Notes: generated from the letters alone by a model not told the origin. Numbered from the stretch's first letter, positions 1 to 10,452 are shown. The stretch: DNA of 49,617 nucleotides from Campylobacter jejuni (GCF_002179165.1 NZ_NFNY01000021.1:1-49617), one strand, 5' to 3'. Translations and numbers: made by a program.

Positions 1-3
1 AAG

Positions 4-79
4 TGGTGTCCCGTGTTGGATTCGAACCAACGGCCCCCTCCTTAAAAGGGAGATGCTCTACCGGCTGAGCTAACGAGAC
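4..79 (-). tRNA. tRNA-Lys (anticodon UUU)
   Basis: On the minus strand the sequence folds as a complete cloverleaf. The 7-bp acceptor stem starts GTCTCGT and pairs with ACGGGAC (one T-G pair), the D arm contains AGCTCAG, and the T arm contains GGTTCGAATCC. The anticodon loop is CTTTTAA, giving anticodon TTT (lysine). The 3' CCA is encoded at 4-6. It sits about 60 bases downstream of the glutamine-type permease gene. Confidence 0.96.
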
Positions 80-140
80 ATTTTTTAAATGAAAATGTGA
101 TTATGCCAAAATATCTCCTAATTTGTCAAGGATTTTTAGC

Positions 141-920
141 TTATTTTTGATATTTTCTTTCTAAAAAACGAGAAAATAGACTTATAGGTAAAGTCAAAAT
201 AAGATATGCAAGTGCTAAAACAATATAACCTTCCAAAGTTGCAAAAATATAAGAATTGACTTCTTGTATATTTTGCGTAAGCTCATTAAGCGCGATCACG
301 CTTAATAAAGAACTATCTTTGATAAGATTTGCAAATTGTCCGCTTAAAGGTGCTAAAATATTTTTTAAAGCTTGCGGAAAAATAATATATAAAAAAATTT
401 GTCTTTCATTAAGCCCTAAAGCTCTAGCACTCTCTACTTGTATTATTGGCACGCTTAAAATACCTACTCTAAATATTTCAGATAAATAAGCTGCACAAAA
501 AATTGAAAGAATAAAAACTCCTACAATGTATCTATTATCAAATCCTAAACTATTTGCAATAATATAAAAAATCAAAAGTACTTGAACCAATAAAGGCGTT
601 CCACGTATAATTTCCACATATAAAGTGGCGAAAAATCTTAAAATAACTACTTTACTTAAAGAAAAAAAGCAAATCAAAACACCAAAAGCAATACTACATA
701 ATAAAGCAAAAAGACTGATAATTAAGGTGTTTAAAAAGCCATAAATGATCTTGTTTTTATATTCTAAAAGCAATGAAAAATCAAAGTGATAAGCACTGAC
801 ACTAAAAGTAAAATAAAAAAATAAAGCTAAAATAAAAAATAAAATTAGCCAATTAAAAAACGCGATTTTTTTGGAAATAGGCTCTGTGAATTTAAAATTT
901 TTACACTTTTGAATAAACAA
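141..920 (-). CDS. glnP: Glutamine-type amino-acid ABC transporter permease
   Basis: This is an inner-membrane permease subunit of a polar amino-acid ABC importer of the HisM/GlnP family. At 259 aa it has about five hydrophobic segments. The conserved YVEIIRGTPLLVQ segment lies at residues 101-113, and the EAA loop that contacts the ATPase includes ESARALGL at 163-170. The start is TTG at 920, chosen because GGAG lies six bases upstream and no in-frame ATG exists near the N-terminus. No ATPase or binding-protein gene is adjacent, so its partners must be encoded elsewhere. Substrate specificity is inferred from the family and from memory of the C. jejuni locus, and could be another polar amino acid. 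Confidence 0.85.
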   Translation of the reverse strand: MFIQKCKNFKFTEPISKKIAFFNWLILFFILALFFYFTFSVSAYHFDFSLLLEYKNKIIYGFLNTLIISLFALLCSIAFGVLICFFSLSKVVILRFFATLYVEIIRGTPLLVQVLLIFYIIANSLGFDNRYIVGVFILSIFCAAYLSEIFRVGILSVPIIQVESARALGLNERQIFLYIIFPQALKNILAPLSGQFANLIKDSSLLSVIALNELTQNIQEVNSYIFATLEGYIVLALAYLILTLPISLFSRFLERKYQK

Positions 921-1004
921 TTTTTTCTCCTAATTTTCTAAAAATATTTTAGCTAAAGTCTATTTAAATTTAATTAAGCCCTATTTTTATTTTTTTTTAT
1001 TATG

Positions 1005-1010
1005 ATTATA
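1005..1010 (-). promoter_or_regulatory. -10 box of the permease gene
   Basis: A perfect TATAAT is read on the minus strand, about 85 bases before the TTG start. A TATGAT at 1001-1006 on the plus strand could serve the divergent hypothetical gene, so the two promoters may overlap. No clear -35 is seen, which is usual for Campylobacter sigma70 promoters. Confidence 0.45.
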
Positions 1011-1033
1011 CAAATAAAAACAAGGACATTAAA

Positions 1034-1411
1034 ATGCTAATTTTAGGACACCATTTATTATCAAAAAATTCAAATTTTTATTTTATTGACAAAAGTGAAA
1101 TGTTAAGCAAAGATCAAATTTCTTGCTTTTTTTATAATGAAAAAATCATCGAAAATGCAAAAAATCAAAATTTAGACTTTGCCATTTTCATACAAAATAA
1201 AGATGAAATTTTTTTAAGTAATGCTTTAGAAGCTAAATTTTTACTTTTTAATGATGAAAATTTGGCTCATTTCGCTTCAAAAGTAGCAGAATTTTATCTT
1301 TTTGATAGCAAAATTTTACTCATAGTAGAAAAATTAAGCAATTTTGAAAATGCTTTTAATTTAAAACTTGATGGAGTGATTTTAAAGGATTTTATACAAA
1401 ATTTCCACTAA
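1034..1411 (+). CDS. Hypothetical protein, 125 aa
   Basis: I do not recognise this protein. It is a 125-aa soluble-looking polypeptide without a signal peptide or membrane segment, with alternating hydrophobic strands suggesting an alpha/beta fold. AAGGA lies eight bases before the ATG, and base composition matches the neighbours, so the gene looks real. It is transcribed alone, divergent from the ABC permease and convergent with the broken creD. Its stop codon overlaps the left arm of the hairpin at 1410-1442. Confidence 0.65.
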   Translation: MLILGHHLLSKNSNFYFIDKSEMLSKDQISCFFYNEKIIENAKNQNLDFAIFIQNKDEIFLSNALEAKFLLFNDENLAHFASKVAEFYLFDSKILLIVEKLSNFENAFNLKLDGVILKDFIQNFH

Positions 1412-1442
1412 GGAAAATCAAAAAAATTTAATGATTTTCCTT
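1410..1442. terminator. Shared bidirectional terminator
   Basis: AAGGAAAATCA is repeated inverted as TGATTTTCCTT, an 11-bp perfect stem around an A/T-rich loop, followed by a T-rich stretch. The stem covers the stop codons of both convergent genes (the hypothetical at 1411 and the creD remnant at 1428), so it probably ends both transcripts. Confidence 0.7.
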
Positions 1443-2539
1443 GTTTAAATTTCTAGTAAAATACATTGCTGCATAAATTGCAAACATAGCAATGAAAGTT
1501 CCTATTAATAACGCATACTCATCTTGTTTTAGCATAATAAATAAGCATAAATATAAAATAAATAAAACCATCGCCATCACCACAGCAAAACGCTTTTCAC
1601 CCATTATACTTAAAGTATAAAGTGATATAGGTATGATTATAGCTAAGCTTGAAAAAAGATAAGCAAGATTAAATCCTATGTGCTCGCTAAAACTTAAAAG
1701 CATAAGATAAAATACCACCAAACTTGCTCCTAAAATTGCATACTGAAGCAAAATAACATTTTTCTTTGAAGCAAGTTCGCATAAAAACAACACTAAAAAA
1801 GTCAAAACAATAAACAAATATCCATATTTCATCATACGATCAATCAAGCGATATTCATTCACTCCTTGATAAAAAGCAATACTTAGCCTTTCTTTTTCAA
1901 TATCATCACCCAAAACACTATTTTCAAATTCATAAAAAGCATCAAAACCTTTTTTATTAATAGAATAATCATTTGGTAAAATAGACTCAAAAGAAGGATT
2001 TGTAGCATTAGAATTAATATGTATGATATTTTGTTTAGCTTGCATGTTTAAGACAAAGGAATGATAACCTTTTAACTGCAAAGTTCCACTGACTAATAAA
2101 TTATCTTTTAAAGCATTGACTTCTAAATTTTGTAACTTTCCTTTTAAAAAATTTATGGAATTTTCGCTAAAATTATTTAAATCTTTCACTTTAAAACTTG
2201 CATTAAAATCTACAAAAGCAGTATAAATTGGGATTTTGTAAATGCCTTTCGTGCGTTCTTCATATTTTAAATTCACCCAAAGTTCTAATTTTTGGGCAAA
2301 ATTTTTTCATATAATCTTGGTGTATAAAACCCATCATCACCCCAAGTCTTCCCTATTGACGAAATAACATTTTGTGCATTATATTTTCTATCTTCAACTA
2401 AAGAATTTAACATGAATAAAGGAATAAGCAAAGCTCCACTGATAAGAAAAATCAAAACACCTTTTAAAGTTAGAGATTTTAATCTCTGATTTTTAGCGTA
2501 TTCTTGCATAAATTTATTTTCATCAAATTTTTGCTCCAT
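1428..2539 (-). pseudogene. creD: creD-like inner-membrane protein gene, frameshifted
   Basis: Two adjacent reading frames together make one CreD (Cet/colicin E2 tolerance family) protein. The first (2285-2539, 84 aa, good GGAG site before its ATG) holds the N-terminal membrane anchor and reads into ILPKN and a stop. The second (1428-2276, open from a GTG with no obvious ribosome site) carries ERTKGIYKIPIYTA, the periplasmic domain, and a C-terminal multi-span region with the family signature SEHIGFNLAYLFSSL, ending in FTRNL. Reading upstream of the GTG in the second frame gives KLELWVNLKYEER, so a single-base shift near 2280-2290 would restore continuity. The fused length, about 370 aa, is shorter than E. 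coli CreD (about 450), mainly near the N-terminal periplasmic part. CreD function in C. jejuni is not known to me. Confidence 0.8.
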
Positions 2540-2548
2540 ATTTTTCTC

Positions 2549-3754
2549 CTATTCATTTCTTAAAGTATCTAAAACATTGATCTGCGTTGCTTTTTTAGCA
2601 GGATAATACGAAGATAAAGCAATAATCACCAAAGCACCTATAATAGTTAAAGAAAAATCCATCACAGATAAATCAAGTGGCAATTTACTAGTACCATAAA
2701 CATCAGCAGGTAAAGTGATGATATCAAAATTTCCCAAAAGCCACAAAGCAAAAAATGCAAGCAAAATTCCCACTATCATACCGCCACCACCTATAAGCAT
2801 TCCTAAGGCAAAAAAACTTTTTTTCACTTCTATTTTACTTGCACCTAAAGCAAGCAAAAGTGCGATTTCAGCACGACGATTCATCACTATCATCAATAAA
2901 GAACTGACTATATTTAAACTCGCCACTAAAATAATAAGCATTAAAACTATAAAAAGAGCCCGTTTTTCAAGCTCTAAAGCTGAAAAGAAATTTTTATTTT
3001 GCTCCCACCAGCCCACGACAACATAATCACTTTTCAAATATAATTTAAGTTTTTCTACATCCTTGAATGCGTTATCACTATAAACATGCACGCCATCATA
3101 AATTTGCTTATTATTTATACCAAGCACCTTTCTAAGTGCATTAACATCTGCATACATATATGCCTTATCATAAAATGCAAGCCCTGAAGTAAAACGCGCT
3201 TTAACATCAAAACGCTTACTCTGCGGCACTAAGGAAAAACCACTAGGATTAAGACTTGAAAAAATAAGCGAAAGTTTGTCATTTTTATGCAAACCAAATT
3301 CATCTGCAAGTGCCGAACCTATAAGTATATCAAAGCCACTTAAATTCTCATCTTTTAAGGCTTTGGCCACAACTTCATTGATTTTAACTTCATCATCAAA
3401 ATTCACACCAAAAAGCACTCCACCTTCAAAGCGACTATCCCCTTTTGCTACAACCTGGGTGCTGATATAAGGGCTAAAAAGCAAATTTGGAAATTCTTTT
3501 TTAAGTTCTTTTACCAAATTTTCATCCATAGGAGAATAAAATTTTGGCACTATGGTAATAGGATAATTCATCACAAAAAAACGCTTTTCAAATTCTTTAT
3601 CAAAACCGTTCATAATAGCCATTGCTACAAGCAAAACACAAAGCCCTACACAAACACCCAAAAAAGCCAAAAGCATAGAAAGATTGATAAAAGGTTGTTC
3701 TTTATCAAATCTTAAATATTTAAAAAGCAAATATTTTAAAACGCTTTTTTTCAA
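2549..3754 (-). CDS. LolC/LolE-family lipoprotein-release permease
   Basis: A 401-aa inner-membrane protein with one N-terminal membrane helix (about residues 27-50), a large periplasmic MacB/PCD-type domain, and three C-terminal helices forming an FtsX-like permease domain (about 265-395). In the Lol pathway such permeases, driven by LolD, extract lipoproteins from the inner membrane and pass them to LolA; a lolA gene lies 2.7 kb away on the other strand. The start is TTG within the TTGA overlap with the secA stop, with AAGGA eight bases upstream, so it is likely translationally coupled to secA. Whether it is the real LolC/E or another FtsX-type permease cannot be settled here. Epsilonproteobacteria often have a single such permease. 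Confidence 0.82.
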   Translation of the reverse strand: MKKSVLKYLLFKYLRFDKEQPFINLSMLLAFLGVCVGLCVLLVAMAIMNGFDKEFEKRFFVMNYPITIVPKFYSPMDENLVKELKKEFPNLLFSPYISTQVVAKGDSRFEGGVLFGVNFDDEVKINEVVAKALKDENLSGFDILIGSALADEFGLHKNDKLSLIFSSLNPSGFSLVPQSKRFDVKARFTSGLAFYDKAYMYADVNALRKVLGINNKQIYDGVHVYSDNAFKDVEKLKLYLKSDYVVVGWWEQNKNFFSALELEKRALFIVLMLIILVASLNIVSSLLMIVMNRRAEIALLLALGASKIEVKKSFFALGMLIGGGGMIVGILLAFFALWLLGNFDIITLPADVYGTSKLPLDLSVMDFSLTIIGALVIIALSSYYPAKKATQINVLDTLRNE

Positions 3755-6339
3755 GCTAAAATTCCTTGTTTAGGACCACTTTTCCCATGGCATTCTTTAA
3801 ATTTTTTACCGCTTCCGCAAGGACAAGGAGAATTTCGAGGCACTTTTTTAAATTCAGCTTGACCTAAATTATCTTCGCTAGCTCCCAACTGCGTGGAATT
3901 CTGCAATAATTTTTCATTTTCTTTATTAGCTTTTTCTTCTAAATTTGATACCTCTTCTTGATTAAATCTCACACTAAAAAGAAGTTTTATGCTATCAAAT
4001 TTAATACGATTTACAAGCTCTAAGAAAAGATTATAACTTTCTTTTTTATATTCTACTAGAGGATCTTTTTGATTATATCCACGAAGTCCTATACCTGTTT
4101 TTAATATATCCATTTGATACAAATGTTCACGCCAAGCATTGTCTAAAACTTGTAAATACAAAATGCGTTCAATATTATGAAGCTCTTTAGGATCTAGTCT
4201 TGACATCTTTTCATCATAAGATTTTTCTAAAATTTCGCCAAGCTTATCTTGCATTTCAATAATGCTAAGATTATCAAAATCACTTTGCTTAAGTTCTGTA
4301 GAGCATTCATCTAAAATTTTAGCTTTTAAATTCTCAAAATTTAACTCTGCACCACTTTCATCAAGTATAAATTCACTCATCACATTTGCACTATACTCTG
4401 CAATATTTTGTGAAATTTTGGCTTTTATATCATAATTTTCATCCAAAAGCTCATTACGATAACGATAAATTGTTTTTCTTTGTTCATTTGCCACATCATC
4501 GTATTCAAGCAAGTGCTTCCTGCTTTCAAAATGCAAACTTTCCACTTTTTTCTGTGCATTTTCAACCGCTCTTGTTACAATTCTTGACTCTATGTGTTCG
4601 CCCTCTTTTATCCCTAGACGCTCCATAATACTTTTAATACGATCACCACCAAAAATTCTCAAAAGATTATCTTCCAAACTCAAATAAAAACGACTAATAC
4701 CCGGATCGCCTTGTCTTCCTGCACGACCGCGAAGTTGGTTATCGATTCTACGACTCTCATGCCTTTCTGTGCCTATGATATAAAGCCCACCTAAAGCCCT
4801 TATCTCATCATCAATTTTTATATCCACACCACGACCTGCCATATTTGTAGCAATGGTAACTGCACCTTTTTTGCCTGCATCTTGTATGATTAAAGCTTCT
4901 TGTTCGTGATTTTTAGCATTTAAAACATGATGAGGGATTTTTTCTTTTACAAGCATATTATGAAAAACTTCACTTCTTTCAATACTTGCAGTCCCTACAA
5001 GCACAGGTTGTCCTTTTTTATTGGCTATTTTTATCTCTTCAATAACGGCTTTAAATTTTTCTTCTTGAGTTTTATAAATCAAATCATCTCTATCTTGTCT
5101 TTTAATAGGAATATTAGTAGGAATTGAAACCACATCTAAGCTATAAATTTGAGAAAACTCGGTTGCTTCGGTTTGTGCTGTTCCTGTCATACCGGCTAAT
5201 TTTTCATACATTCTAAAATAATTTTGAAAAGTGATATCCGCTAAAGTTTGGCTTTCTTCTTGAATTTTTACATTTTCTTTGGCTTCTAAGGCTTGATGAA
5301 GTCCTTCGCTAAAACGACGCCCTTCACTTAAACGCCCTGTAAATTCATCCACGATGATAACTTCATTGTTTCTTAAGACATAATGCACATCTTTTTCAAA
5401 AAGATTGTGTGCCTTTAAGGCTTGATCTAGCTGATGTGCTAAAATAGCATTATCAAGGCTATATAAATTTTCAACACCAAAAAGCTTTTCGGCTTTTGAA
5501 ATTCCAGCTTCTGTGATGAGTATAGTTCTATTTTTTTCATCCACAACAAAATCACCTTCAGGTTTTGCAGGCGGTAAAACCGCTTCGCCTTTTTTCATTT
5601 GTTTAGCCACTTCATTGGCTTTAATATAGCCATCTAATGTGCGATTTGTAGGGCCGCTGATAATAAGTGGGGTCCTTGCTTCATCAATTAAAATACTATC
5701 AACTTCATCTACAATTACAAAATGATGCTCCCTTTGTACTTTTTCAGCTTTTGAAAATTTCATATTATCACGCAAATAATCAAAACCAAATTCATTATTT
5801 GTCCCATAGGTGATATCACAATCATAGGCTTTTTTATGCTCTAAATCACTATTTTGAGATGAAAGAATCACGCCTACGCTAAAACCTAAAAAATTATAAA
5901 TCGCACTCATTTGTTCCGCATCTCTTTTAGCCAAATAATCATTCACGGTTACCACATGCACGCCTTTGCCACTCATAGCATTTAAAACTACTGGTAAAGT
6001 CGCAACCAAAGTTTTTCCTTCACCTGTTTTCATCTCTGCGATTTTTCCATCATGTAAAACCATACCGCCTATTAATTGCACATCAAAATGACGCATATTT
6101 AGCGTTCTCTTACCTACTTCTCTCACAATAGCAAAAACATCATTTAAGATATCATTTTCATTTTTTTCTTTACTTAAAATTTGCTCTTTTAATTTTGCAA
6201 ATTCTGCCTTTAACTCATCATTGCTCAAATTTTGATATTTGCTTTCAAGGGCATTAATCTGTACCACGCGTCTAAGGTATTTTTTTACCTCGCGATCATT
6301 TTTTGTTCCAAATATAGCTTTTAAGGTATTTAAAAACAT
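3751..6339 (-). CDS. secA: Preprotein translocase ATPase SecA
   Basis: The motor ATPase of the Sec pathway pushes unfolded preproteins through SecYEG. The 862-aa protein has normal family length. The Walker A motif MKTGEGKT is at residues 103-110, the DEAD-like [15 protein letters not shown] region near 210-225, and the helicase motif [11 protein letters not shown] and [11 protein letters not shown] in the second motor domain. The C-terminus has the zinc-binding, SecB/ribosome-contacting tail [17 protein letters not shown] start with AAGG upstream. The LolC/E-like gene overlaps its 3' end by four bases. No frame breaks are seen. Confidence 0.98.
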   Translation of the reverse strand: MFLNTLKAIFGTKNDREVKKYLRRVVQINALESKYQNLSNDELKAEFAKLKEQILSKEKNENDILNDVFAIVREVGKRTLNMRHFDVQLIGGMVLHDGKIAEMKTGEGKTLVATLPVVLNAMSGKGVHVVTVNDYLAKRDAEQMSAIYNFLGFSVGVILSSQNSDLEHKKAYDCDITYGTNNEFGFDYLRDNMKFSKAEKVQREHHFVIVDEVDSILIDEARTPLIISGPTNRTLDGYIKANEVAKQMKKGEAVLPPAKPEGDFVVDEKNRTILITEAGISKAEKLFGVENLYSLDNAILAHQLDQALKAHNLFEKDVHYVLRNNEVIIVDEFTGRLSEGRRFSEGLHQALEAKENVKIQEESQTLADITFQNYFRMYEKLAGMTGTAQTEATEFSQIYSLDVVSIPTNIPIKRQDRDDLIYKTQEEKFKAVIEEIKIANKKGQPVLVGTASIERSEVFHNMLVKEKIPHHVLNAKNHEQEALIIQDAGKKGAVTIATNMAGRGVDIKIDDEIRALGGLYIIGTERHESRRIDNQLRGRAGRQGDPGISRFYLSLEDNLLRIFGGDRIKSIMERLGIKEGEHIESRIVTRAVENAQKKVESLHFESRKHLLEYDDVANEQRKTIYRYRNELLDENYDIKAKISQNIAEYSANVMSEFILDESGAELNFENLKAKILDECSTELKQSDFDNLSIIEMQDKLGEILEKSYDEKMSRLDPKELHNIERILYLQVLDNAWREHLYQMDILKTGIGLRGYNQKDPLVEYKKESYNLFLELVNRIKFDSIKLLFSVRFNQEEVSNLEEKANKENEKLLQNSTQLGASEDNLGQAEFKKVPRNSPCPCGSGKKFKECHGKSGPKQGILA

Positions 6340-6373
6340 TGTTTAAACCTTTTAATAATTTTTTCAACCTATG

Positions 6374-6379
6374 ATTATA
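6374..6379 (-). promoter_or_regulatory. -10 box of secA
   Basis: A perfect TATAAT on the minus strand lies about 35 bases before the secA ATG. On the plus strand, TAGAAT at 6403-6408 and TATAAA at 6411-6416 are candidate -10 elements for the divergent lolA. Confidence 0.5.
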
Positions 6380-6443
6380 ACGATTATTTAATTAAAATTA
6401 GCTAGAATGATATAAAAAATTTTAAGATTTTTAAAGGAAAATA

Positions 6444-6953
6444 ATGAAAAAAATATTTTTTTTAATTTTGATTTGTTTGAGTCAAATTTGGGCCATTGAT
6501 CTTAATTTTAACACTTATTCAAGTGATTTTACTCAAATAGTCAAATCCAAAGATTCAGTAATTTCTTATTCTGGACATTTTATTTTAAGCAAAAATGAGG
6601 CTTATTGGCTTTACAATATTCCAAGTAAAAAAGAAATATATATCAATAAAAATCAAGTAATTTTAATCGAACATGATTTAGAACAAGTGATTTTTTCACA
6701 TCTTGACAATATTCCGAATTTAAATGAAATTTTTAAAAAAGCCAAGCATATTGATAATAATAAATTGATAGCCCAATATGAAAAAACAAACTACACTATT
6801 GTTTTAAATAATAATGAAGTTAAAAGTATTTCATATAAAGATGAATTTGATAATGATATTACAATCACCCTAAACAATCAAATCAAAAATCCCCAAATCA
6901 ATCCTGAAATTTTTAAGGCAAAAATTCCACAAAATTATGACTTGGTTCGATAA
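6444..6953 (+). CDS. lolA: Outer-membrane lipoprotein carrier protein LolA
   Basis: Periplasmic chaperone that accepts lipoproteins released by the LolCDE complex and delivers them to the outer membrane. At 169 aa it has an N-terminal signal peptide (MKKIFFLILICLSQIWA) and a mature domain of amphipathic beta-strands with the family-typical pattern SDFTQIVKSKDSVISYSGHF near residues 27-46. It is short, as Campylobacter LolA proteins are. AAAGGA lies just upstream of the ATG. It is divergent from secA, and its stop codon directly abuts the stop of the convergent periplasmic protein gene. Confidence 0.85.
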   Translation: MKKIFFLILICLSQIWAIDLNFNTYSSDFTQIVKSKDSVISYSGHFILSKNEAYWLYNIPSKKEIYINKNQVILIEHDLEQVIFSHLDNIPNLNEIFKKAKHIDNNKLIAQYEKTNYTIVLNNNEVKSISYKDEFDNDITITLNNQIKNPQINPEIFKAKIPQNYDLVR

Positions 6954-7679
6954 TTAAGGCGTGCTTGCATTTTCATCAAATTTGGCTTCAAAGCCTGTTA
7001 TATTACCACTAGAAATATTGTTTTCTTTAAAAATTTGTGGTGGATTTGTAATCAAATCGCGTTTAATTTTTTCTTCGAGTTCAGGTGTTGTTTTAGGAAT
7101 ATCAAGCATATTTATATCAATTTCGTCATTGTCTTTATTTTTATCATTTTCATCTTGAAAAAGCTGCTCAATTTGCTTGGTTTCAATATTTGGAATATTT
7201 GGAACTGAAACATTTTGCTGGGTTTCAAGCTTTGGCACCTGTGGCACTTCTAAATTTTCAAGTGCTTTTTTAATCTCGCTACCCCTACCCTTTTCCTTAG
7301 CTTCTGTGCTTTCTAAAAAACGCTTAAATTCTTCTAAATCAAATTTTTCCACCCCGCTTAAGGATAAAATGTAAATATCATCTATTTTGATTTTATATTT
7401 CTTATCTATAAATTTTTCTAAAGTTTTTTTAAAATTATTCTTTCCAATTTCTGTAAAAATATCTTCATAGAAAAAACCAGAAATCACGGTATTTACTGCA
7501 TCGATAAGCTTAATTTCATTTTCTTTTAAATTCTTTCCTTCAAATTCCAAAGAAATTTCAATTTTTTTAAGCACATTTGCTCCACTTTTGGAATACAAAT
7601 CCGTTCTGATTTTATCTATCTCAAGATTTTGTGCATTAAGGCTTAAAAATAAACAAATTGGTAAAATTATTTTTTTCAT
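6954..7679 (-). CDS. Putative periplasmic protein
   Basis: I do not recognise a family. The 241-aa protein starts with a short signal peptide (MKKIILPICLFLSLNAQ). An N-terminal domain of about 110 residues resembles a mixed alpha/beta fold, with the FliL-like or DUF-type pattern KIRTDLYSKSGANVLKKIEISLEF and EDIFTEIGKNNFKKTL. A low-complexity, acidic, proline-containing C-terminal tail follows. AAAGGATAAAG precedes the ATG. It lies 10 bases downstream of the helicase gene and is probably cotranscribed with it. A FliL-type resemblance is only an impression. Confidence 0.7.
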   Translation of the reverse strand: MKKIILPICLFLSLNAQNLEIDKIRTDLYSKSGANVLKKIEISLEFEGKNLKENEIKLIDAVNTVISGFFYEDIFTEIGKNNFKKTLEKFIDKKYKIKIDDIYILSLSGVEKFDLEEFKRFLESTEAKEKGRGSEIKKALENLEVPQVPKLETQQNVSVPNIPNIETKQIEQLFQDENDKNKDNDEIDINMLDIPKTTPELEEKIKRDLITNPPQIFKENNISSGNITGFEAKFDENASTP

Positions 7680-7689
7680 CTTTATCCTT

Positions 7690-9033
7690 TTAAATGATGT
7701 TGTTTTCTAATTCAAGATCTAAAAATTCATTATTTTGATAAAATTCTCTTACACTCATATCAAATTTTAAAATACTTATAAAATAAGATTTAAAATTAAT
7801 TCTTTTTGCAAAATATATCTTAAGAGTAGAAGGATTTATAGCACGTGATAAGGCCACATAAAGCTGTCCGTTTTCAAAAATATGATCAATATCACATACC
7901 AATTTGTCTATACTCATACCTTGCGATTTATGTATAGTGATTGCATAAGCTAATTTTATAGGATATTGACTTACGCTCGCAAGTACATCAATAAACATTT
8001 CATTATTATTTTGTTCAAGCTCTTCCATAAAAAATACATAAGGTTCAAGCATAATTTTAACACCGCTATTTTTCATAATACCAATATAAGTTTTATCTTC
8101 TTCATAATTAATGCTTTCAACCACACCTTGTTCGCCATTATAATAACCTTTTTCCCAATTATTCACGCAAAAAATAACGCGCGCGCCTATTTTTAAATAA
8201 AGTTCATCTAAAATATTTAAACTTTTTATCCAAGTTTCAATTCTTTGATCCTCAATATCTTTTCGTTCTTTGCGAATTTGAGCTTTAAAACACACAAGCT
8301 CTGTTTCTAGCTTATTTAATCTGGTTTGATTAATAATATTTACTTTTTTATTAATCCCGCAAAGTAAAGTATAATCATCATCCAACTTTGGCAAATCATT
8401 TGCATTAATACATAAATTTTCAAAAAAATTTAAAATTTTATCATCTAAAAATCCTTGCCTTATTAAAGATAAATTTCTATAAAATTCTAAATTATGCGTT
8501 CTTTTTGACTGTGAAAGTTTAATATTTTTAAAATTTAAATCCTTCCAAAAGAAAGAAGAAAAAGCATAAGTGGAATTTAAAAAAAGGTTTTCTTTTTTTT
8601 CTTTTATCACAGGCGGCAATTGAAAAAAATCCCCTACAACTAAAATTTTTCCTTCAAATTGCGAATTTCTTAGCCTAAAACCTATCATTTCAAAAATATC
8701 AGCACTCACCATAGAAATTTCATCAATGATAATAAGATCAATTTTTTTTAAAATTTCTTTTAGTTTTGCTAATTTTTCTCTTTGCTTTTGGTTGCGATCA
8801 AAAACACTAAGCGTATTCATATCTTGACAATAGCCCAAACAAAAAAAGCTATGTAAAGTTACTCCGCCTATATTAAAAGCACTTAAAGCACTAGATCCTA
8901 AAGGAACTACTATTTTATTTTTACTTTTATAAGATCTTATAAGCTCATTAGTTAAAAAACTTTTTCCAACTCCAGCTCCACCGCTTAAAAAAACATTATC
9001 ATAAGTTAAAATTTTCTCTAGTTTAACAAGCAT
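7690..9033 (-). CDS. Pif1/RecD2-like superfamily 1 helicase
   Basis: A 447-aa DNA helicase of the Pif1-like branch of superfamily 1B, probably 5'-3' acting. It carries Walker A GGAGVGKS at residues 18-25, Walker B IIIDEISMV at 101-109, GDFFQLPPV (motif III) near 133, and the C-terminal motifs AITIHKSQGMSID and YVALSRA. These are typical of Pif1 proteins, which unwind G-quadruplexes and R-loops; the substrate here is inferred. The ATG has AAGGAAGT upstream. The downstream periplasmic-protein gene follows after 10 bases. Confidence 0.88.
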   Translation of the reverse strand: MLVKLEKILTYDNVFLSGGAGVGKSFLTNELIRSYKSKNKIVVPLGSSALSAFNIGGVTLHSFFCLGYCQDMNTLSVFDRNQKQREKLAKLKEILKKIDLIIIDEISMVSADIFEMIGFRLRNSQFEGKILVVGDFFQLPPVIKEKKENLFLNSTYAFSSFFWKDLNFKNIKLSQSKRTHNLEFYRNLSLIRQGFLDDKILNFFENLCINANDLPKLDDDYTLLCGINKKVNIINQTRLNKLETELVCFKAQIRKERKDIEDQRIETWIKSLNILDELYLKIGARVIFCVNNWEKGYYNGEQGVVESINYEEDKTYIGIMKNSGVKIMLEPYVFFMEELEQNNNEMFIDVLASVSQYPIKLAYAITIHKSQGMSIDKLVCDIDHIFENGQLYVALSRAINPSTLKIYFAKRINFKSYFISILKFDMSVREFYQNNEFLDLELENNII

Positions 9034-9081
9034 TATACTTCCTTGGGTTTAATTATAACTATTTTTTGTAAAAGGTTGATT

Positions 9082-10452
9082 ATGAAAACTTGGTTATATT
9101 TTGGTTTTTTAGCAATATTTTTTAACGCTTGTACAACGAAAGAACAAGTAGAAAACCAAATTTTAAAAGATTTAAATTTCAACATACAAAAAGAACAAAA
9201 AAACTCAAACTATGCAACACTAGAATTTGAACAAAATGTAAGTATTTTACCCAAAATTAATCAAAATCAAAATTTTAGTGCTAATGAGTATAAAAAACAT
9301 TTTTTTAGCCCTTGGCATAGTTCATTCAAAAATTTAAAAAATCAAAATCTTTTTTGGTCTTTTCCTTTATATTTAAACCCAAAAAATAATTACTATTTTT
9401 TTAATAAGCAAATCATTCCACTTTCATGGTTTGAAAATATCATAGATAATGCAAATATTAAAAATCTAGGCAAGCTCAATCAAAAAGCCTTGATTGTTCA
9501 AAATACAATTTCTAAAAACCTCCCTACCCAAAGAGCAATTTTAAAAAATCCTTTTTTTGAAAATGAAGGTCTTCCTTTTGATTATGCAAGCGATAGTATT
9601 TTAAACGCCGGAACTCCTATTCTAATCTCACATTTTAGCAAAGATAAACGCTATGCTTTTATTCTTAGTGAGAGTGGGGTTGGATTTGTAGAAAGTAAAG
9701 ATTTAGAATTTTTTTCTGATGAAAGAGCTAAAATTTATGAAAATCTTCATTTTATCACCCCTATAAAAGAAAAACTAGCTATTCTTGATGAAAATAAACA
9801 ATTCTTTTTTGAAAGCAGAATTGGTGCAATTTATCCTTATTATAAGGAAGATAAAAACTATTTTTATGGAAAAATAGGTGCTAAAAAATATAAAATTTCT
9901 AAGAAAAATGCAGTAAAATTTCCTTTAGAATTTAATGATATAAATTTAAAAAATCAGCTTTCAGAGCTTTTAAACCTACCTTATGGTTGGGGTGGTTACA
10001 ATTTTGAAAGGGATTGTTCTTTGCTGACTAGAGATATTTTTTCAGCTTTTGGACTTTATTTGCCAAGAAATTCGGCCGCACAAAAAAATTCTTTTACCCA
10101 TTTTGATGTTAGCACACTTGATAACACACAAAAAAAGGATTTTTTGAAGCATTTTGGAAAATCTTATTTAACCTTGCTTTACCTTCCGGGTCATATCATG
10201 CTTTATGGGGGGCAAATTTTAGGAAATGATATCGTCATACATAATATTTGGGGCTTAAGAAAAGATGCGACTCAAAGGCTTTTGATAAGCTCAAGCGTTA
10301 TTACCACTTTGGAAATAGGAAAAAATGAAATTTCAGAAGAAAATTTATTGCTTTCGAGACTTAAAGAAATAAGTTTTATTAACTTAAGTAAAGAAGAAAA
10401 AAATCAAATTATAAATTATTTAGAAAAATTGAAAAAATTACAAAAAGATTAA
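9082..10452 (+). CDS. NlpC/P60-family lipoprotein, SH3-type cell-wall hydrolase
   Basis: A probable outer-membrane or periplasmic lipoprotein that cleaves peptidoglycan peptides. The ATG at 9082 is preferred over an upstream in-frame start at 9043 because AAAGG lies six bases before it and it yields a signal sequence ending in a lipobox-like NAC. The middle of the 456-aa protein has an SH3-like region (SDSILNAGTPILISHFSKDKRYAFILS). The C-terminal part has the NlpC/P60 papain-like core: LPYGWGGYNFERDCS with catalytic Cys near residue 312, PGHIMLYGG with His near 371, and VIHNIWG as the third polar position. This layout matches the C40 peptidase family with N-terminal stabilising and SH3 domains. 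The last four bases overlap the convergent amidase gene. Confidence 0.85.
   Translation: MKTWLYFGFLAIFFNACTTKEQVENQILKDLNFNIQKEQKNSNYATLEFEQNVSILPKINQNQNFSANEYKKHFFSPWHSSFKNLKNQNLFWSFPLYLNPKNNYYFFNKQIIPLSWFENIIDNANIKNLGKLNQKALIVQNTISKNLPTQRAILKNPFFENEGLPFDYASDSILNAGTPILISHFSKDKRYAFILSESGVGFVESKDLEFFSDERAKIYENLHFITPIKEKLAILDENKQFFFESRIGAIYPYYKEDKNYFYGKIGAKKYKISKKNAVKFPLEFNDINLKNQLSELLNLPYGWGGYNFERDCSLLTRDIFSAFGLYLPRNSAAQKNSFTHFDVSTLDNTQKKDFLKHFGKSYLTLLYLPGHIMLYGGQILGNDIVIHNIWGLRKDATQRLLISSSVITTLEIGKNEISEENLLLSRLKEISFINLSKEEKNQIINYLEKLKKLQKD

Noticed and set aside
10207-10212. G6 run inside the NlpC/P60 lipoprotein gene as a phase-variation tract
   Set aside because: Six Gs encode two glycines at a conserved MLYGG position. 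C. jejuni contingency tracts are usually eight or longer, and the frame is intact.
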